Below, in pieces: positions 53,153-63,220 of a stretch of DNA of 64,000 bases. A program made the translations under genes and the position numbers. The DNA lies in assembly GCF_004379255.2 (NCBI RefSeq), contig NW_024598811.1, positions 1-64,000 on the forward strand, read 5' to 3'. This DNA comes from Salvia splendens (lineage: Eukaryota > Streptophyta > Magnoliopsida > Lamiales > Lamiaceae). Under the pieces are notes generated by a model. That model did not search any database and was not told the DNA's origin. It was given only the letters and a program-made list of their open reading frames with translations. The first letter of the stretch is position 1. Each line of letters opens with the position of its first letter.

Positions 53153-53820
53153 GTACAATTTCTTTAAAGAACAAATCAGCTATATGAGATGCATCATCAG
53201 TTTTGTGACATGGAATAAAATGTGCCATTTTTGAAAACCTATCAACAACCACAAAAACTGAATATCTACCTATTTTTGTTCTTGGCAAACCAATAACAAA
53301 GTCCATTGAAATATCCTCCCAAGGTGCACTAGGAATTGGTAACGGTTTGTACAAACCATGTGGGTGTGATTTAGACTTGGCTTGCATGCAAGTTATACAT
53401 CTTTTACAAATTCTTTCAACATCCACACGCATTTTAGGCCAAAAGAAATGTTCATGCAAAACATCCATTGTCTAATGGACTCCAAAATGCCCCATTAAAC
53501 CACCACCATGAGCTTCACGCACAAGCAATTCACGCATAGAACCTTTAGGAATGCACAGTTTATTTTCTCTAAACAAATAGCCATCATGCCTATAGAACTT
53601 GTCAAATGCAGCATGCTCACAAGCTAAATAGATAGAAGAAAAGTCCGGGTCATTATCATACATTTCCTTAATCAACTCAAAACCAAGCAACTTAGAACTC
53701 AAAGTAGTGATCAAAATGTACCTCCGAGACAATGCTTCAGCCACAATGTTTTCTTTTCCCTTTTCGTATTTGATTACATAGGGAAATGATTCAATGAATT
53801 TTCTCAAAACATGGTGCATC
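53152..53820 (-). pseudogene. Gypsy G2 (minus), part 3: RNase H end and integrase N-terminus
   Basis: Antisense RNase H C-terminus ([14 protein letters not shown] near 53,750), the linker, the integrase zinc-binding region ([16 protein letters not shown], then the CITCMQAK cysteines near 53,400) and the start of the core ([27 protein letters not shown]). An in-frame stop sits near 53,472. It fills the gap deleted in G1. It is interrupted by A9 at 53,821. Confidence 0.88.
53806..53820. repeat. Target-site duplication of A9 (left copy)
   Basis: AAAACATGGTGCATC is repeated at 54,105-54,119; the first A bases may belong to the poly(A). Confidence 0.88.
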
Positions 53821-54108
53821 GTCCAACTGGAGGAAAAGGGTACCCCCAACGTTCGATTTAGAGATGAAGACCGTTAGTAGTGTATGGCCCGCCGATCAGG
53901 AGCTTAGCGGACGCCGAAAAGTACGTAGGTGTCGAATCTCTTGATGGCTTGACCTCTCCCTACTCTTGTGGTGCAATTGCCTTAGTGATTTTGTACTTTG
54001 CATTTTGGTTTTGTTCACCTAGGCATAGATTGATCGTCCTGTTGATATGAAATATAGGGATGAGGGACCCACGAACCCTCCACCGTGAAGGTGTTCAAAA
54101 AAAAAAAA
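53821..54108 (+). mobile_element. 5'-truncated LINE 3' end (A9)
   Basis: Only about 288 bp of the family A 3' end, ending in the two-hairpin tail and A12 (54,097-54,108). The sequence matches the A2 3' end (19,317-19,620) closely, so both come from the same subfamily. It has a clean TSD and so is a typical dead-on-arrival insertion into G2. Confidence 0.92.
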
Positions 54109-54584
54109 CATGGTGCATCAATCTCCTGAAAGTACTTGGTGCATTAGTTAAACCAAAAGGCATTACTAACGACTCATATAGACCAAATTTTGTTTTAAAG
54201 GCTGTTTTCCATTCGTCTCCTTCTCTAATTCGAATGTGATGATAACCACTTTTCAAATCGATCTTACTAAACACAACAGATCCACGCAATTCATCAAGCA
54301 TATCATCTAGCCTAGGAATAGGATAGTGATACTTTACCGTGATTTTGTTGATTACTCGGCAGTCGATGCACATCCTCCATGATCCATCTTTCATAGAAAC
54401 AACAATTACCGGAACAGCACATGGACTCATGCTCTCACGGATTTTTCCGTTGTCCAACAACTCTTGCACTTGCCTTTGAATTTCCTTAGTCTATTCGGGA
54501 TTGGCTCTATAGGCTGGTCGGTTTGGTAGTACTGCCCAGGGAACAAGGTCAATTTGGTGTTCAATACTTCTTAATGGAGGTAAT
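54109..54584 (-). pseudogene. Gypsy G2 (minus), part 4: reverse transcriptase
   Basis: Antisense RT N-terminal half: [48 protein letters not shown] and [12 protein letters not shown]. The catalytic YxDD part is absent between 53,820 and 54,109, so palm sequence was lost before A9 arrived. The match to Gypsy ends at about 54,584, where Copia sequence begins. Confidence 0.88.
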
Positions 54585-54872
54585 ACCTTTAACGTGGCCC
54601 TCGAACGGTTTTACCGCCATTACCTTTGTAAAAGGATTTGCCAGGTTGTTCTCTGACGCAATCTTGAGCACTTGTATGTCTCCTCTCTGCACTATATCCC
54701 TTATGATATGATACTTCCGCTCTATGTGTTTGCTCGCTTTGTGAGCTCTTGGTTCCTTCGAATTTGCCACAGCACCAAAATTGTCACAATAAACCGTGAT
54801 GCTGTTGGGCAGATTCGCAACCACACCTAAATCCATAAGGAAGTTCTTGAACCATACTGCCTCTTTTGGTCG
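54585..54872 (-). pseudogene. Ty1/Copia polyprotein C-terminus (RNase H)
   Basis: Antisense end of a Copia RNase H domain: KEAVWFKNFLMDLGV, VYCDNFGAVANSKEP, KHIERKYHIIRDIV and LANPFTKV, typical of Copia elements. It is a fragment of under 300 bp with no LTR on either side. It adjoins Gypsy G2 on the left and a LINE scrap on the right, both by blunt junctions. Confidence 0.88.
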
Positions 54873-55062
54873 AGAAGGCTCCATCCGTGTTGAGTTTAAT
54901 CCACGATGGGATCGGTGGGTGCCATTTGATCAGCATAGCAACCGGTGTTGGCCATCCTGTCTCAGCACGACTCGGTATTTCCATTCTAGGGCTTATCCCA
55001 ATCCAATGTTTCATTCTTATGCCCCCATTCTCCATACTATTCCGGATGAACATTTGGACTTT
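54873..55062 (-). pseudogene. LINE family A scrap (A6), start of RNase H domain
   Basis: Antisense ORF2 piece (MFIRNSMENGGIRMKHW, then [11 protein letters not shown]). LINE A5 was inserted at its right edge (T run from 55,060). The other half of A6 was not found in the window. Confidence 0.8.
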
Positions 55063-57234
55063 TTTTTTTTAATCAAACACCTTTACGGTGGAGGGTTCGT
55101 GGGTCCCTCATCCCTATATATTATAAGGGGTTGAATATTGATCCTAGCCACACTCAAAAGTGGTGTGCCAACACAAAGATTAGGAGTAGAGAGCGGTCCG
55201 GATCCCACAACCCAGACCTCATCATACTCCCTTCCAAAAGATAAGATACAAATGAACAAAATCAAAAGATAAAACACTCCTTCCTTCCTCGGCAACTGTG
55301 CTACTCGTGTTCTTCCGACCGAACTCAAATGTTGGGTATTCCCATTTCTTCCATTCTAATGATGTCCTTTAGGGGTCTTGGGGCTGTTTGGGCGGAGAAC
55401 CTGAGGAAGCATTGCTGGCCAAGGCCCATCTTAGCGAGCAGGTCCGCCGCTTGATTCCCCTCCCGGGGATAAAGGAGGCGCGCATGGTGTACCGGCGCTT
55501 GAAGAGGAAAATTCGCGCCATGACCCGGCGGAGATGTGCCGGTCCCCACGTAAAGCCATTAAGGAGATTGGCGGCTTGTTCTGAGTCCGTCTCGATCCAA
55601 ATGGGTTGCTCATGTACCCTCGCAAGCTCAAGTCCATGATGAGCAGCCATCAATTCGGCCTCTAAGGCTGAGTGTGCGTCAAGGGGGGTTGAGAAGGCCG
55701 CGAGCAACTTTCTGGACCAGTCGCGTACCACTCCTCACCCTCCCGCTCTGTTCGGTGCCCCAGTGTATGCCCCGTCTGTATTGACTTTAATCCACGGGCC
55801 TTCAGGGGGGTGCCACTTAACAGAAGTCACCAGTGGTCTCGTCCGTCTTGAGGCAGGGTGGCTCGGAATACTCATGCCCATTTGCACTCCCTTCCAGTGC
55901 TTCGGCTTAATGATCCCGTTAGTCATGTTATTGTAAATGTACATCTGAACTTGCCACACCACATTGTACGGTTTGAATTGGACTTGCTCATGCCGGCTTC
56001 TGTTTCGCTCCGCCCAAAGGAACCACAGGATGAGGTATGGCGTTACTCGGCAAAGGTGTTTCGGGTCTTGTTGTTGCATCCGATGCGACCAGGTCTCAAG
56101 CCGATCTGGAATGATGTCGTTAATCCGTAGGGAAGGTGCCGATCCCCCGAACCACCCGTCGAATTCCCGCCACACACTAGTTTCTCCCCGACCTTGGATG
56201 AAGAGGTGCTGAAGGGATTCGGTGCTCGGATTCCTTGGGCAGCATTGGCATTTTGAGGCCAAGTCGATCTTCCTCCATTGGAGTTTAGAATCAACCGGGA
56301 TTTGATTCGACAGAAGGTGCCAGTTGAAGATTGCAATAGAGTTGGTTAGGCCAGCCCTCCAAATGTCTTCGAGCCCTTGTATCCTCGGTCTATGTGTGCG
56401 GATAGTGTCCCATGTTGTTGCTAGCGTAAATTCTCCGAGGCTAGAAAGGGACCACCTCGGCGTGTCTGGCTCCCCTGCAATGACCGGGGTGTCGAGGATC
56501 TGAGAAATAACCTGTTGTGGTAGCCCGGCCTGGTCATGGAGTTGTTGGAGCTTGGCTTCATTCCACTCGCCATCCCTGAGGAATTCTTCGACCCGGGAAG
56601 TGTGGTTGCCTCTATCATCAAAAGTAAGGGACCGAAGAGTGGAATCACCCACCCAAATGTCATCCCAAAAGTAGATTTCCCCATTACCCACCACCCATCG
56701 AATGTGAGGATTTGCCTGATGTCTTGTGCGCATGAGTCTTTTCCAAGTTGGGCTGTTATGCCCGGAGGGGTTGGCCGCAAGGGGGGAGACCTTCTTGCAA
56801 TATTTTATCATCATATATCTAGCCCAGAGTGAGCTTTGCTCTCGGAATCTCCACCATAAATTAATGCTAAAGGCTCGGAGTACTTCTTTGGTTTTTCGAA
56901 CTCCTAGCCCTCCTTCGGACGTCGGGAGGCAGATCTGATCCCAACCGATCCAGTGTGTTTTTTTCCTCTCACTTGTCGATCCCTAGAAGAACCGAGCCAT
57001 CTGCTGATCCAATTGTTTGAGCGCCCCGGAGGTTGGCTCGATGGCTTGGAAGATGTGGAGTGGCACCGCTTCGAGCGTACTCTTGATGAGGGTGAGTCTC
57101 CCTCCAAACGAGAGGTGGCGGTGAGCCCACCCTGTGACCCTCGCGGCAAGCTTTTCCCGAAGGAACATAAACATGTCTATACGCTTTACACCTCGATAAA
57201 TAGGCACACCGAGATAAAGGAAAGGGAAGGTACC
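55060..57234 (-). pseudogene. LINE family A (A5), 3' half: RT thumb, zf-RVT, RNase H, tail
   Basis: T run 55,060-55,070 and the family A 3' tail, then antisense ORF2: RNase H (55,731-55,330, ending MEEMGIPNI), an open stretch 56,814-55,735 with zf-RVT ([17 protein letters not shown] near 56,250) and NTDGAY near 55,785, and the [10 protein letters not shown] to MARFF block at 57,230-56,983. Single-base changes break the frame near 55,735 and 56,983. Half-LINE H4 is inserted at 57,234; A5 resumes at 58,814. Confidence 0.9.
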
Positions 57235-58813
57235 ATGGCACCGACGGCCGGCCGCCGGAGTACCCGCCGGAAAACCTGGTCCCGCCGGCGAATGCATGGA
57301 AGGAGGCTAAAAACTTGTTCGCACATTGGGGGATGGGGTGCATGGTGGGAGCCTCAACACCACATAAACCCATAAGGACAAGCCAATCCCACTCGACGCC
57401 GACAAAGTCACACCTTTGGGAACAGCCGGAGACTTTGAAGGTACACCTTATCTCTCCTTTACCGATGTTGAAACGGAATATCTCTCGGAGAAACTAGGAC
57501 TAGCCATTGTTGGGAAGTTTTCCCACTCACTCCCTTCTTCTTTCCAAATTCAAAAAAGCTTAAGGGGTATGGGGCTAGTTGGTTCTTTCACTTGGAAATA
57601 CTTGAATGCCAAGCACATCCTACTTCAATTCCAAGATATGGCTGATTATGCTAAGGTCTTAAGTGGCCCTAATGGGAGTCCGGTTTGGTTTGTTGACATT
57701 CACCCAATGAGGGTGTTCAAATGGGCACCGGACTTTGATACGTTCTTTGAGTCGCCCATCGTTGCCGTGTGGTGCAATATCATGGGACTACCGGCCCATC
57801 TTTTTGAGGAATCGGCCCTCATGGTGATCGGCAAGCTATTAGGCAAGCCGTTACAAGCGGACCATGCGACAATCAATCAAACCCGGCTCTCTTTTGCTAG
57901 GATATGTGTTGAGATTGATATCTCCAACCCCCCAACGGAGGAGATCATGCTAAACATCCTAGGCAAAAATTCAAGACACAAAGTAGCATGGGACCGTATC
58001 CCATTGTTTTGCGAGAATTGTAAGCATGTTGGGCATGTCATTGATGAGTGTCATGCGTTGGGAAGGAAGGGTCGAGGCAAGGATTACCGAACACCAACCA
58101 AGGCGTTCTACCCTAGCCACGATCACAAGATCATCCGTCGAGAATGGCGTCCAAAGGCGGCGATTAGGGTTGGCACCTCACCGAACAAGGAAAAAGATAG
58201 TGGCAACCAAGAGAAGAACAAGGAGGGTACAATGAACGTCGATCCGTTGGCTCCTCGAGCGCCCCTTGGGAGTCAACCAAGCATGGACGAGGATGGATTC
58301 CAATTGGTGTCGAGGAAGAGGAAAGGCAAGGCACATAAGGGAGACATGCACTCCAAAGCTCAACACATCGACAATTTGCGTTTGAAAGACAATGTCGCCA
58401 CGGTGTCATTCGATCGGGATGACTCTAGTGCGAACGAGCCGAGCACTTGCTCAATGAATGTCTCATGTGGGCTCCCCAACCGGGAGAAGGAAGGCTTCAT
58501 CGAGGAACTTGATCCGGGAGGGATCGTTCATCGCAGGGGTATCCCTATTGTGGGCCTCAATTAAGTGACGGATCTTGGATTTTGTGATGTGAAGGTTGCA
58601 CCATGTTAATTGTAATAGAATAGTGAAGAGTACATTGATGACCACTCTAGTTGGTAGGGAGGCCCTCGTTGTACTCTAATTGGTTTTGGCGAGCTATCAC
58701 TTTTGGGCGGCTCGGTGTTCCTAGTTTTTCATTGCAATTGTCCTTAGTAATGCACAGGTGTGGGTCCGCCTGAACCCTCCACCCTCGTGGTGCTTTTGAT
58801 TTAAAAAAAAAAA
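57235..58813 (+). mobile_element. 5'-truncated half-LINE H4
   Basis: Begins within family H ORF1 (MAPTAGRRSTRRK segment). After one early frame change it has an open stretch 57,416-58,564: DUF4283 (about 57,470-57,940), zinc knuckle CENCKHVGHVIDEC near 58,011-58,055, DEDGFQLVSRKRKGK near 58,290 and the end IVGLN. It then has the family H 3' UTR with the CACC/GGTG hairpin and A11 at 58,803-58,813. No TSD is evident. The 5' UTR and N-terminus are missing, so the encoded protein is incomplete. It is closest to H0. Confidence 0.9.
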
Positions 58814-60013
58814 GAGTGAATCCCCCTTCGGCCTGGATTAGGCCGGCACACCTCTCATGTTTTTCGGCAATGTAGAAGTTACTCTTTGCAAGATTGATCT
58901 GCTGTCCGGAGATTCCCGCGTATTCATCAAGACAAGCTTTGAGCTGCCTCAGAGGGACTTCTGCCGCTTGGGTGAAGATTACAATATCGTCGGAATAGGC
59001 GGTGACTAATCTCCATGCATCCCCGAGAGGCTTTAAAGATCATCTCCTTCTTTTCCAGAATGAGTTTATCCAGAGACCTTGAGAGGTAATCCGCAGCAAT
59101 CACAAATAAGTAGGGTGATATTGGGTCACCTTGTCTAAGGCCGCGAGATGACTTGAAGAACCCGGATGGAGCTCCATTAATTAAGACCGAAAACCAGCAT
59201 GAGCCCACACACCTCTCAATCATGGAGATCCATCTGGTGGGTAAGCCCATTCGGTCCATGACCTTGATCAATAGGGGCCACTGGACTCTGTCGTAAGCTT
59301 TAGCCATATCAATCTTGACCGCAACATTGGGGGCCGGCGCGCTCCTCGGAAGTTCATGGAACATCTCTTGCGCCAAGAGGACGTTATCATTAAGCAGCCG
59401 GCCTTTCACAAACCCACTCTGATTTGGCGCAATAACCTGAGGGAGGAGGGGAGATAATCTCCTTGTGAGGATTTTGGTAATGATCTTGTTTGAAACATTG
59501 CACAAGCTAATGGGGCGATAATCACTCCACGAGTCTGGGCCAAGCTTCTTCGGAATGAGTACGATGCTCGTGGCCGTGATGCTTGGGGGTAGGTAGGCTC
59601 CCTCGAAAAATTGCTGGATAGCGGCCACAACATCAATACCGACCGTATCCCAGCAAGAATGATAGAAGGTGGCTGTGAAACCATCCGGTCCAGGGGCGCT
59701 ATCTCCGGAGATGTCAAATACGGCTTTTTTCACTTCCTCTACGCTTGGTGGATTCGGTAGGGCTTCCACTTCAGGAGAAGGTGAGAGGCGCTGAATCAAG
59801 CCCAAATCCGGCTCCAGGAGAGAGAGGGGTCCCGGGGCAAGGAGGTTTTGGAAGAAATCCGCGGCAGAGTTCCTGATCTCCAATTCCTCCGTGAGTTCTC
59901 TCCCCCCCACATTGATCTTGTGGATGCGCATCCTTAATCTCTTTTGTTTGACCCAGCTTTGATAAAATTTAGTGTTCAGTCGCCCTCCGCAAGCCATCGA
60001 AGGGTCGCCTTTC
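58814..60013 (-). pseudogene. LINE family A (A5), RT N-terminal half
   Basis: Antisense ORF2 open from 60,072 (in junction sequence) to 58,927: WLAEGD-like remnant, [79 protein letters not shown]. The catalytic motif would read YSDD at about 58,985-58,997, after a small deletion has shifted the frame. The copy is cut at 60,013 by the kinase retrocopy. Its endonuclease and ORF1 are not present next to it. Confidence 0.9.
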
Positions 60014-62044
60014 GAAAGAAATGGACCAGGAGCGGTAGAAGTTGCTTTGAAATTTGAGCACCGTAGTAGCAAAGGTTGTAATTATGGACCACCTTATGAA
60101 TGGCAAGTTTACAGTGCTTTTGGTGGTAGTCACGGCATACCACGTGTGCATTACAAAGGACGTCAGAGTGATTACTATATTATGGTAATGGATAGATATG
60201 CTAGGTCCTAGTTTATGGGATGTCTGGAACAACAATTCGAATACAATGTCAATTGAAATGGTGGGATGTATTGCCATTGAAGCTATATCCATTTTGGAAA
60301 AGTTACATTCTAGAGGATATGTGCATGGGGATGTAAAGCTAGAAAACTTTTTGCTTGGTACACCTGGAACTGCTGATGAGAAAAAACTTTTTTTGGTTGA
60401 TCTTGGATTGGCTGTTCGGTGGCGTGATAATTCAATTGGTCTTCATGTTGATTATGATCAACGACCTGATGTATTCAGAGGAACTGTGCGGTATGCTAGT
60501 GTGCATGCTCATCTGGGAAGAACCGGTAGTCATAGGGATGACTTGGAATCCCTTGCTTATACCCTCATTTTTCTTCTTCGAGGTTGCCTTCCTTCCCAAG
60601 GTTACCAGGGCGAGAATAAAGGCTTTCTGGTCTGCAAAAAGAAGATGGGAACTTCTCCAGAAGCCCTTTGTTGTTTCTGTCCTGCACCTTTTAAACAGTT
60701 TGTTGAGTTTGTTGTTAACTTGAAGTTTGATGAAGAGCCTAATTATGCAAAATACATATCCCTTTTTGATGGGATTATTGGTCCGAATCCGGACATCAGG
60801 CCCCAATCAACACTGAAGGTGCTCGAAAGCTTGTATATCAAGTCGGACAGAAGAGAGGAAGGCTTATGATGGACGACGATGATGATGAGCAGCCAAAGAA
60901 GAAAGTCCGCATGGGAATGCCTGCTATACAGTGGATTAGTGTGTACAATGGGAGAAGACCGATGAAGCAAAGATATCATTACAATGTTGCAGATTTAAGA
61001 TTGGACCAGCATATTGAAAAAGGAAATGAAGATGGACTTTATATTAGCAGTGTGGCCTCTTGTTCAAATCTATGGGCCTTGATTATGGATACAGGGACCG
61101 GTTTCAGTGATCAAGTCTATGAACTTTCACCTCATTTCCTTCATAAGGAGTGGATCATGGAACAATGGGAGAAAAATTACTACATAAGTGCCATAGCAGG
61201 GGCTAATAATGGGAGCTCATTAATTGTCATGTCTAAGGGTACCCCGTATCTGCAGCAGTCATATAAAGTTAGTGAGTCATTTCCATTCAAGTGGATCAAC
61301 AAGAAATGGAGAGAAGGTTTTTACGTTACTACCATGGCTACAGCTGGAACTAGATGGGCAATTGTTATGTCCCGTGGGGCAGGTTTTTCTGATCAGGTTG
61401 TCGAGTTGGACTTTCTGTATCCAAGTGAAGGTATTCATAGGAGGTGGGATTCTGGCTATCGCATCACATCAACTGCAGCAACATGGGATCAAACTGCCCT
61501 TGTTCTTAGCAATCCACGACGGAAACCTTCAGATGAAACACAAGAAACACTTCGGACTTCTGCTTTCCCAAGCACACATGTTAAGGAGAAATGGGTAAAA
61601 AATCTTTACATAGCATCGGTGTGCTATGGGAGAATTGTATCTTGATGTCTCGTAATTTTGTTGGAGTAGGTTACTCGAAGATGAAGTCCTCTCTGATCAA
61701 ACTCAATTGTTATTTCTGTAATCAGAGGAAGGGGAGATCTTTGGTCTGTGGTCAAGCTGACTCTTGTTGCTCTTAGGACCTGATTTGTGCTTACTATTGC
61801 CATTGACATATAGGAGCCTGTGTAAAACCTCTGCACCGGACTGTGATTATGTCTAAATGCTTTAGGACTCCGACAAGTGTAATTCGATCATTCCTTAATG
61901 TTTGTATAGTGATGGAAATTTATTGTTTGATGACAGTATCCAGCGGCTGTGTCTGCATTAGCAGTGCTTGTATATGTAAAATCAGGCTATGCAACCCAAG
62001 GATATGTTCTATTAAATGTACTTGTTTCTCTTCAAAAAAAAAAA
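60014..62044 (+). pseudogene. Processed retropseudogene of an EL1-like/MUT9-like casein kinase I
   Basis: An intronless, 5'-truncated cDNA copy of a plant CK1-type Ser/Thr kinase (early flowering 1-like / MUT9-like kinase group). It starts at [20 protein letters not shown], carrying the ATP-site lysine of subdomain II. It continues through [10 protein letters not shown], the catalytic loop [12 protein letters not shown] (family: HxDxKPxN), [22 protein letters not shown], then the plant-specific C-terminal domain ([19 protein letters not shown] to CYGRIVS, stop at 61,643-61,645). About 390 bp of 3' UTR follow, with ATTAAA near 62,011 and A11 at 62,034-62,044. A 4-bp GATA-type duplication near 60,192 and a frame change near 60,802 break the frame. 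The parent genes have many introns, so the lack of any points to a retrocopy, probably made by the LINE machinery. No TSD was found. Confidence 0.9.
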
Positions 62045-62770
62045 GATGAGGATGCATAGTACATGGTGGTGATTTTGAATTCAAAATGGCATTTTCCACA
62101 AATGCGCCAACATTATCTTGCCCATGAAAAGTGGCCTTTTTCTTTTCCTCCTTTTGTGAGTCACATGCACCCACCAACTCACATGCCACCCCATCCTTCA
62201 CGTGGGGCATGGTACTTGCAATGGTCAGCCGGTTGACCATCTCTTTCTCCATGCTTGATCCTCCAAGATTCCGGCCTGCCGGTGCCAGCGACATTCCGGC
62301 CATCTCATCACCATCGAGCCCTTCCATTCCACTCGTCGGGACGTTCCCTTCCTTGGCCATTTGGGCTAGAGAGCTCAACATATCCCCAAAAGGGGCGAGC
62401 TTGTTTTCCGACGTCCCTTTCCTTTCACCATGGCGTTCCGCAACGAGACTATCCACCATATCAAAGACCATCTTCTTCTTAGACCGACTAACCTCCGAAC
62501 CAGATTCAAGGCCGGCTCGTTTGAGGGCTTGTCGAGCTTTCTCCGGGTGAGGCGTGCCAACCCTTTTGGTTTTAGACTGTGCAATCGAATGAAACTTCCA
62601 CTCCGGCGAGGAGAGGGGCTGCATCATGTGTTCCAAGGCATCGGCATCCCCCTCCGGCAACTCACCGCCGGACTTCACCATGTGTTGGATGCAACAATCA
62701 CACTACATCTCCCTCAAAGGGGAGGGAGAGGGAGTGGACGAATTCTAGAGAGAAGGGAGAGCTTCTCTCT
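62045..62770 (-). pseudogene. Half-LINE 5' fragment (H6)
   Basis: Minus strand: terminal hairpin at about 62,748-62,769, second hairpin near 62,708-62,725, ORF1 start ATG 62,681 (MVKSGGELPEGDA), open through the variable region to SPPCTMHP near 62,050. It then runs straight into the poly(A) of the kinase retrocopy. DUF4283, zinc knuckle and 3' end are missing. It is very close to the 5' part of the chimera at 10,771. Confidence 0.88.
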
Positions 62771-62804
62771 CGTGTTTTTAATTGATTGTTGTCAATGTTA
62801 AATT

Positions 62805-62949
62805 CTCGTTGTACTCTAATTTGTCATGGCGAGTCGTCACTTTTGGGCGACTCGATGTTTGTTTGGTTGTTGCAAATGGTTTTTGGTAATGCACGGGTGT
62901 GGGTGCGCCTCAACCCTTCACCCCTAGGGTTGTTTATCTTTAAAAAAAA
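62805..62949 (+). mobile_element. Half-LINE 3' tail fragment (H7)
   Basis: Only the family H 3' UTR (TCGTTGTACTCTAATTTGTC region to the GTAATGCACGGGTGTGGGTG region), the terminal hairpin and A8 (62,942-62,949). It is a severely 5'-truncated insertion lying next to the AT-rich repeat. Confidence 0.85.
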
Positions 62950-63220
62950 TATTACGTCACAAACGTCACAAAATGTATAATTGTGGGCAATTTTGATTCA
63001 AAAGGATTGCTTGTTGGCCAAGTAAACCAACGTATAAGAGTTATGCTTCAAATAGGTTGTTAAGAGATGACAATTCCTATGATGTTATATCGATGAAAAT
63101 AATCCTATCTTGATCCAATTACCTAACAAAGATCGTACAATAAAATTTTGTAGGTCATTTGGATAGAAGTGGTTTCCTTGTTGGCCAAGGAAAGCTAAAT
63201 ATAAATAGTCATGCCCGGTG
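62950..63220. repeat. Second, partial copy of the AT-rich repeat
   Basis: Positions 62,950-63,190 match 10,505-10,742 at roughly 85-90% by eye, including CCAACGTATAAGAGTTATGC. Only the right end of the element at 9,563-10,770 is present. A TATA-like TATAAATA at about 63,199-63,206 follows. As at 10,771, a plus-strand LINE 5' end comes next. No gene is visible. Confidence 0.75.

Noticed and set aside
57235..57400. A proline/arginine-rich protein beginning MAPTAGRRSTRRK
   Set aside because: It is a shifted reading of the truncated H4 ORF1; the true frame continues at 57,416.
60198..61645. A functional plant protein kinase gene
   Set aside because: It lacks introns, is cut at the 5' end inside the kinase domain, has two frame breaks and ends in a poly(A) tract. 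It is a retropseudogene.
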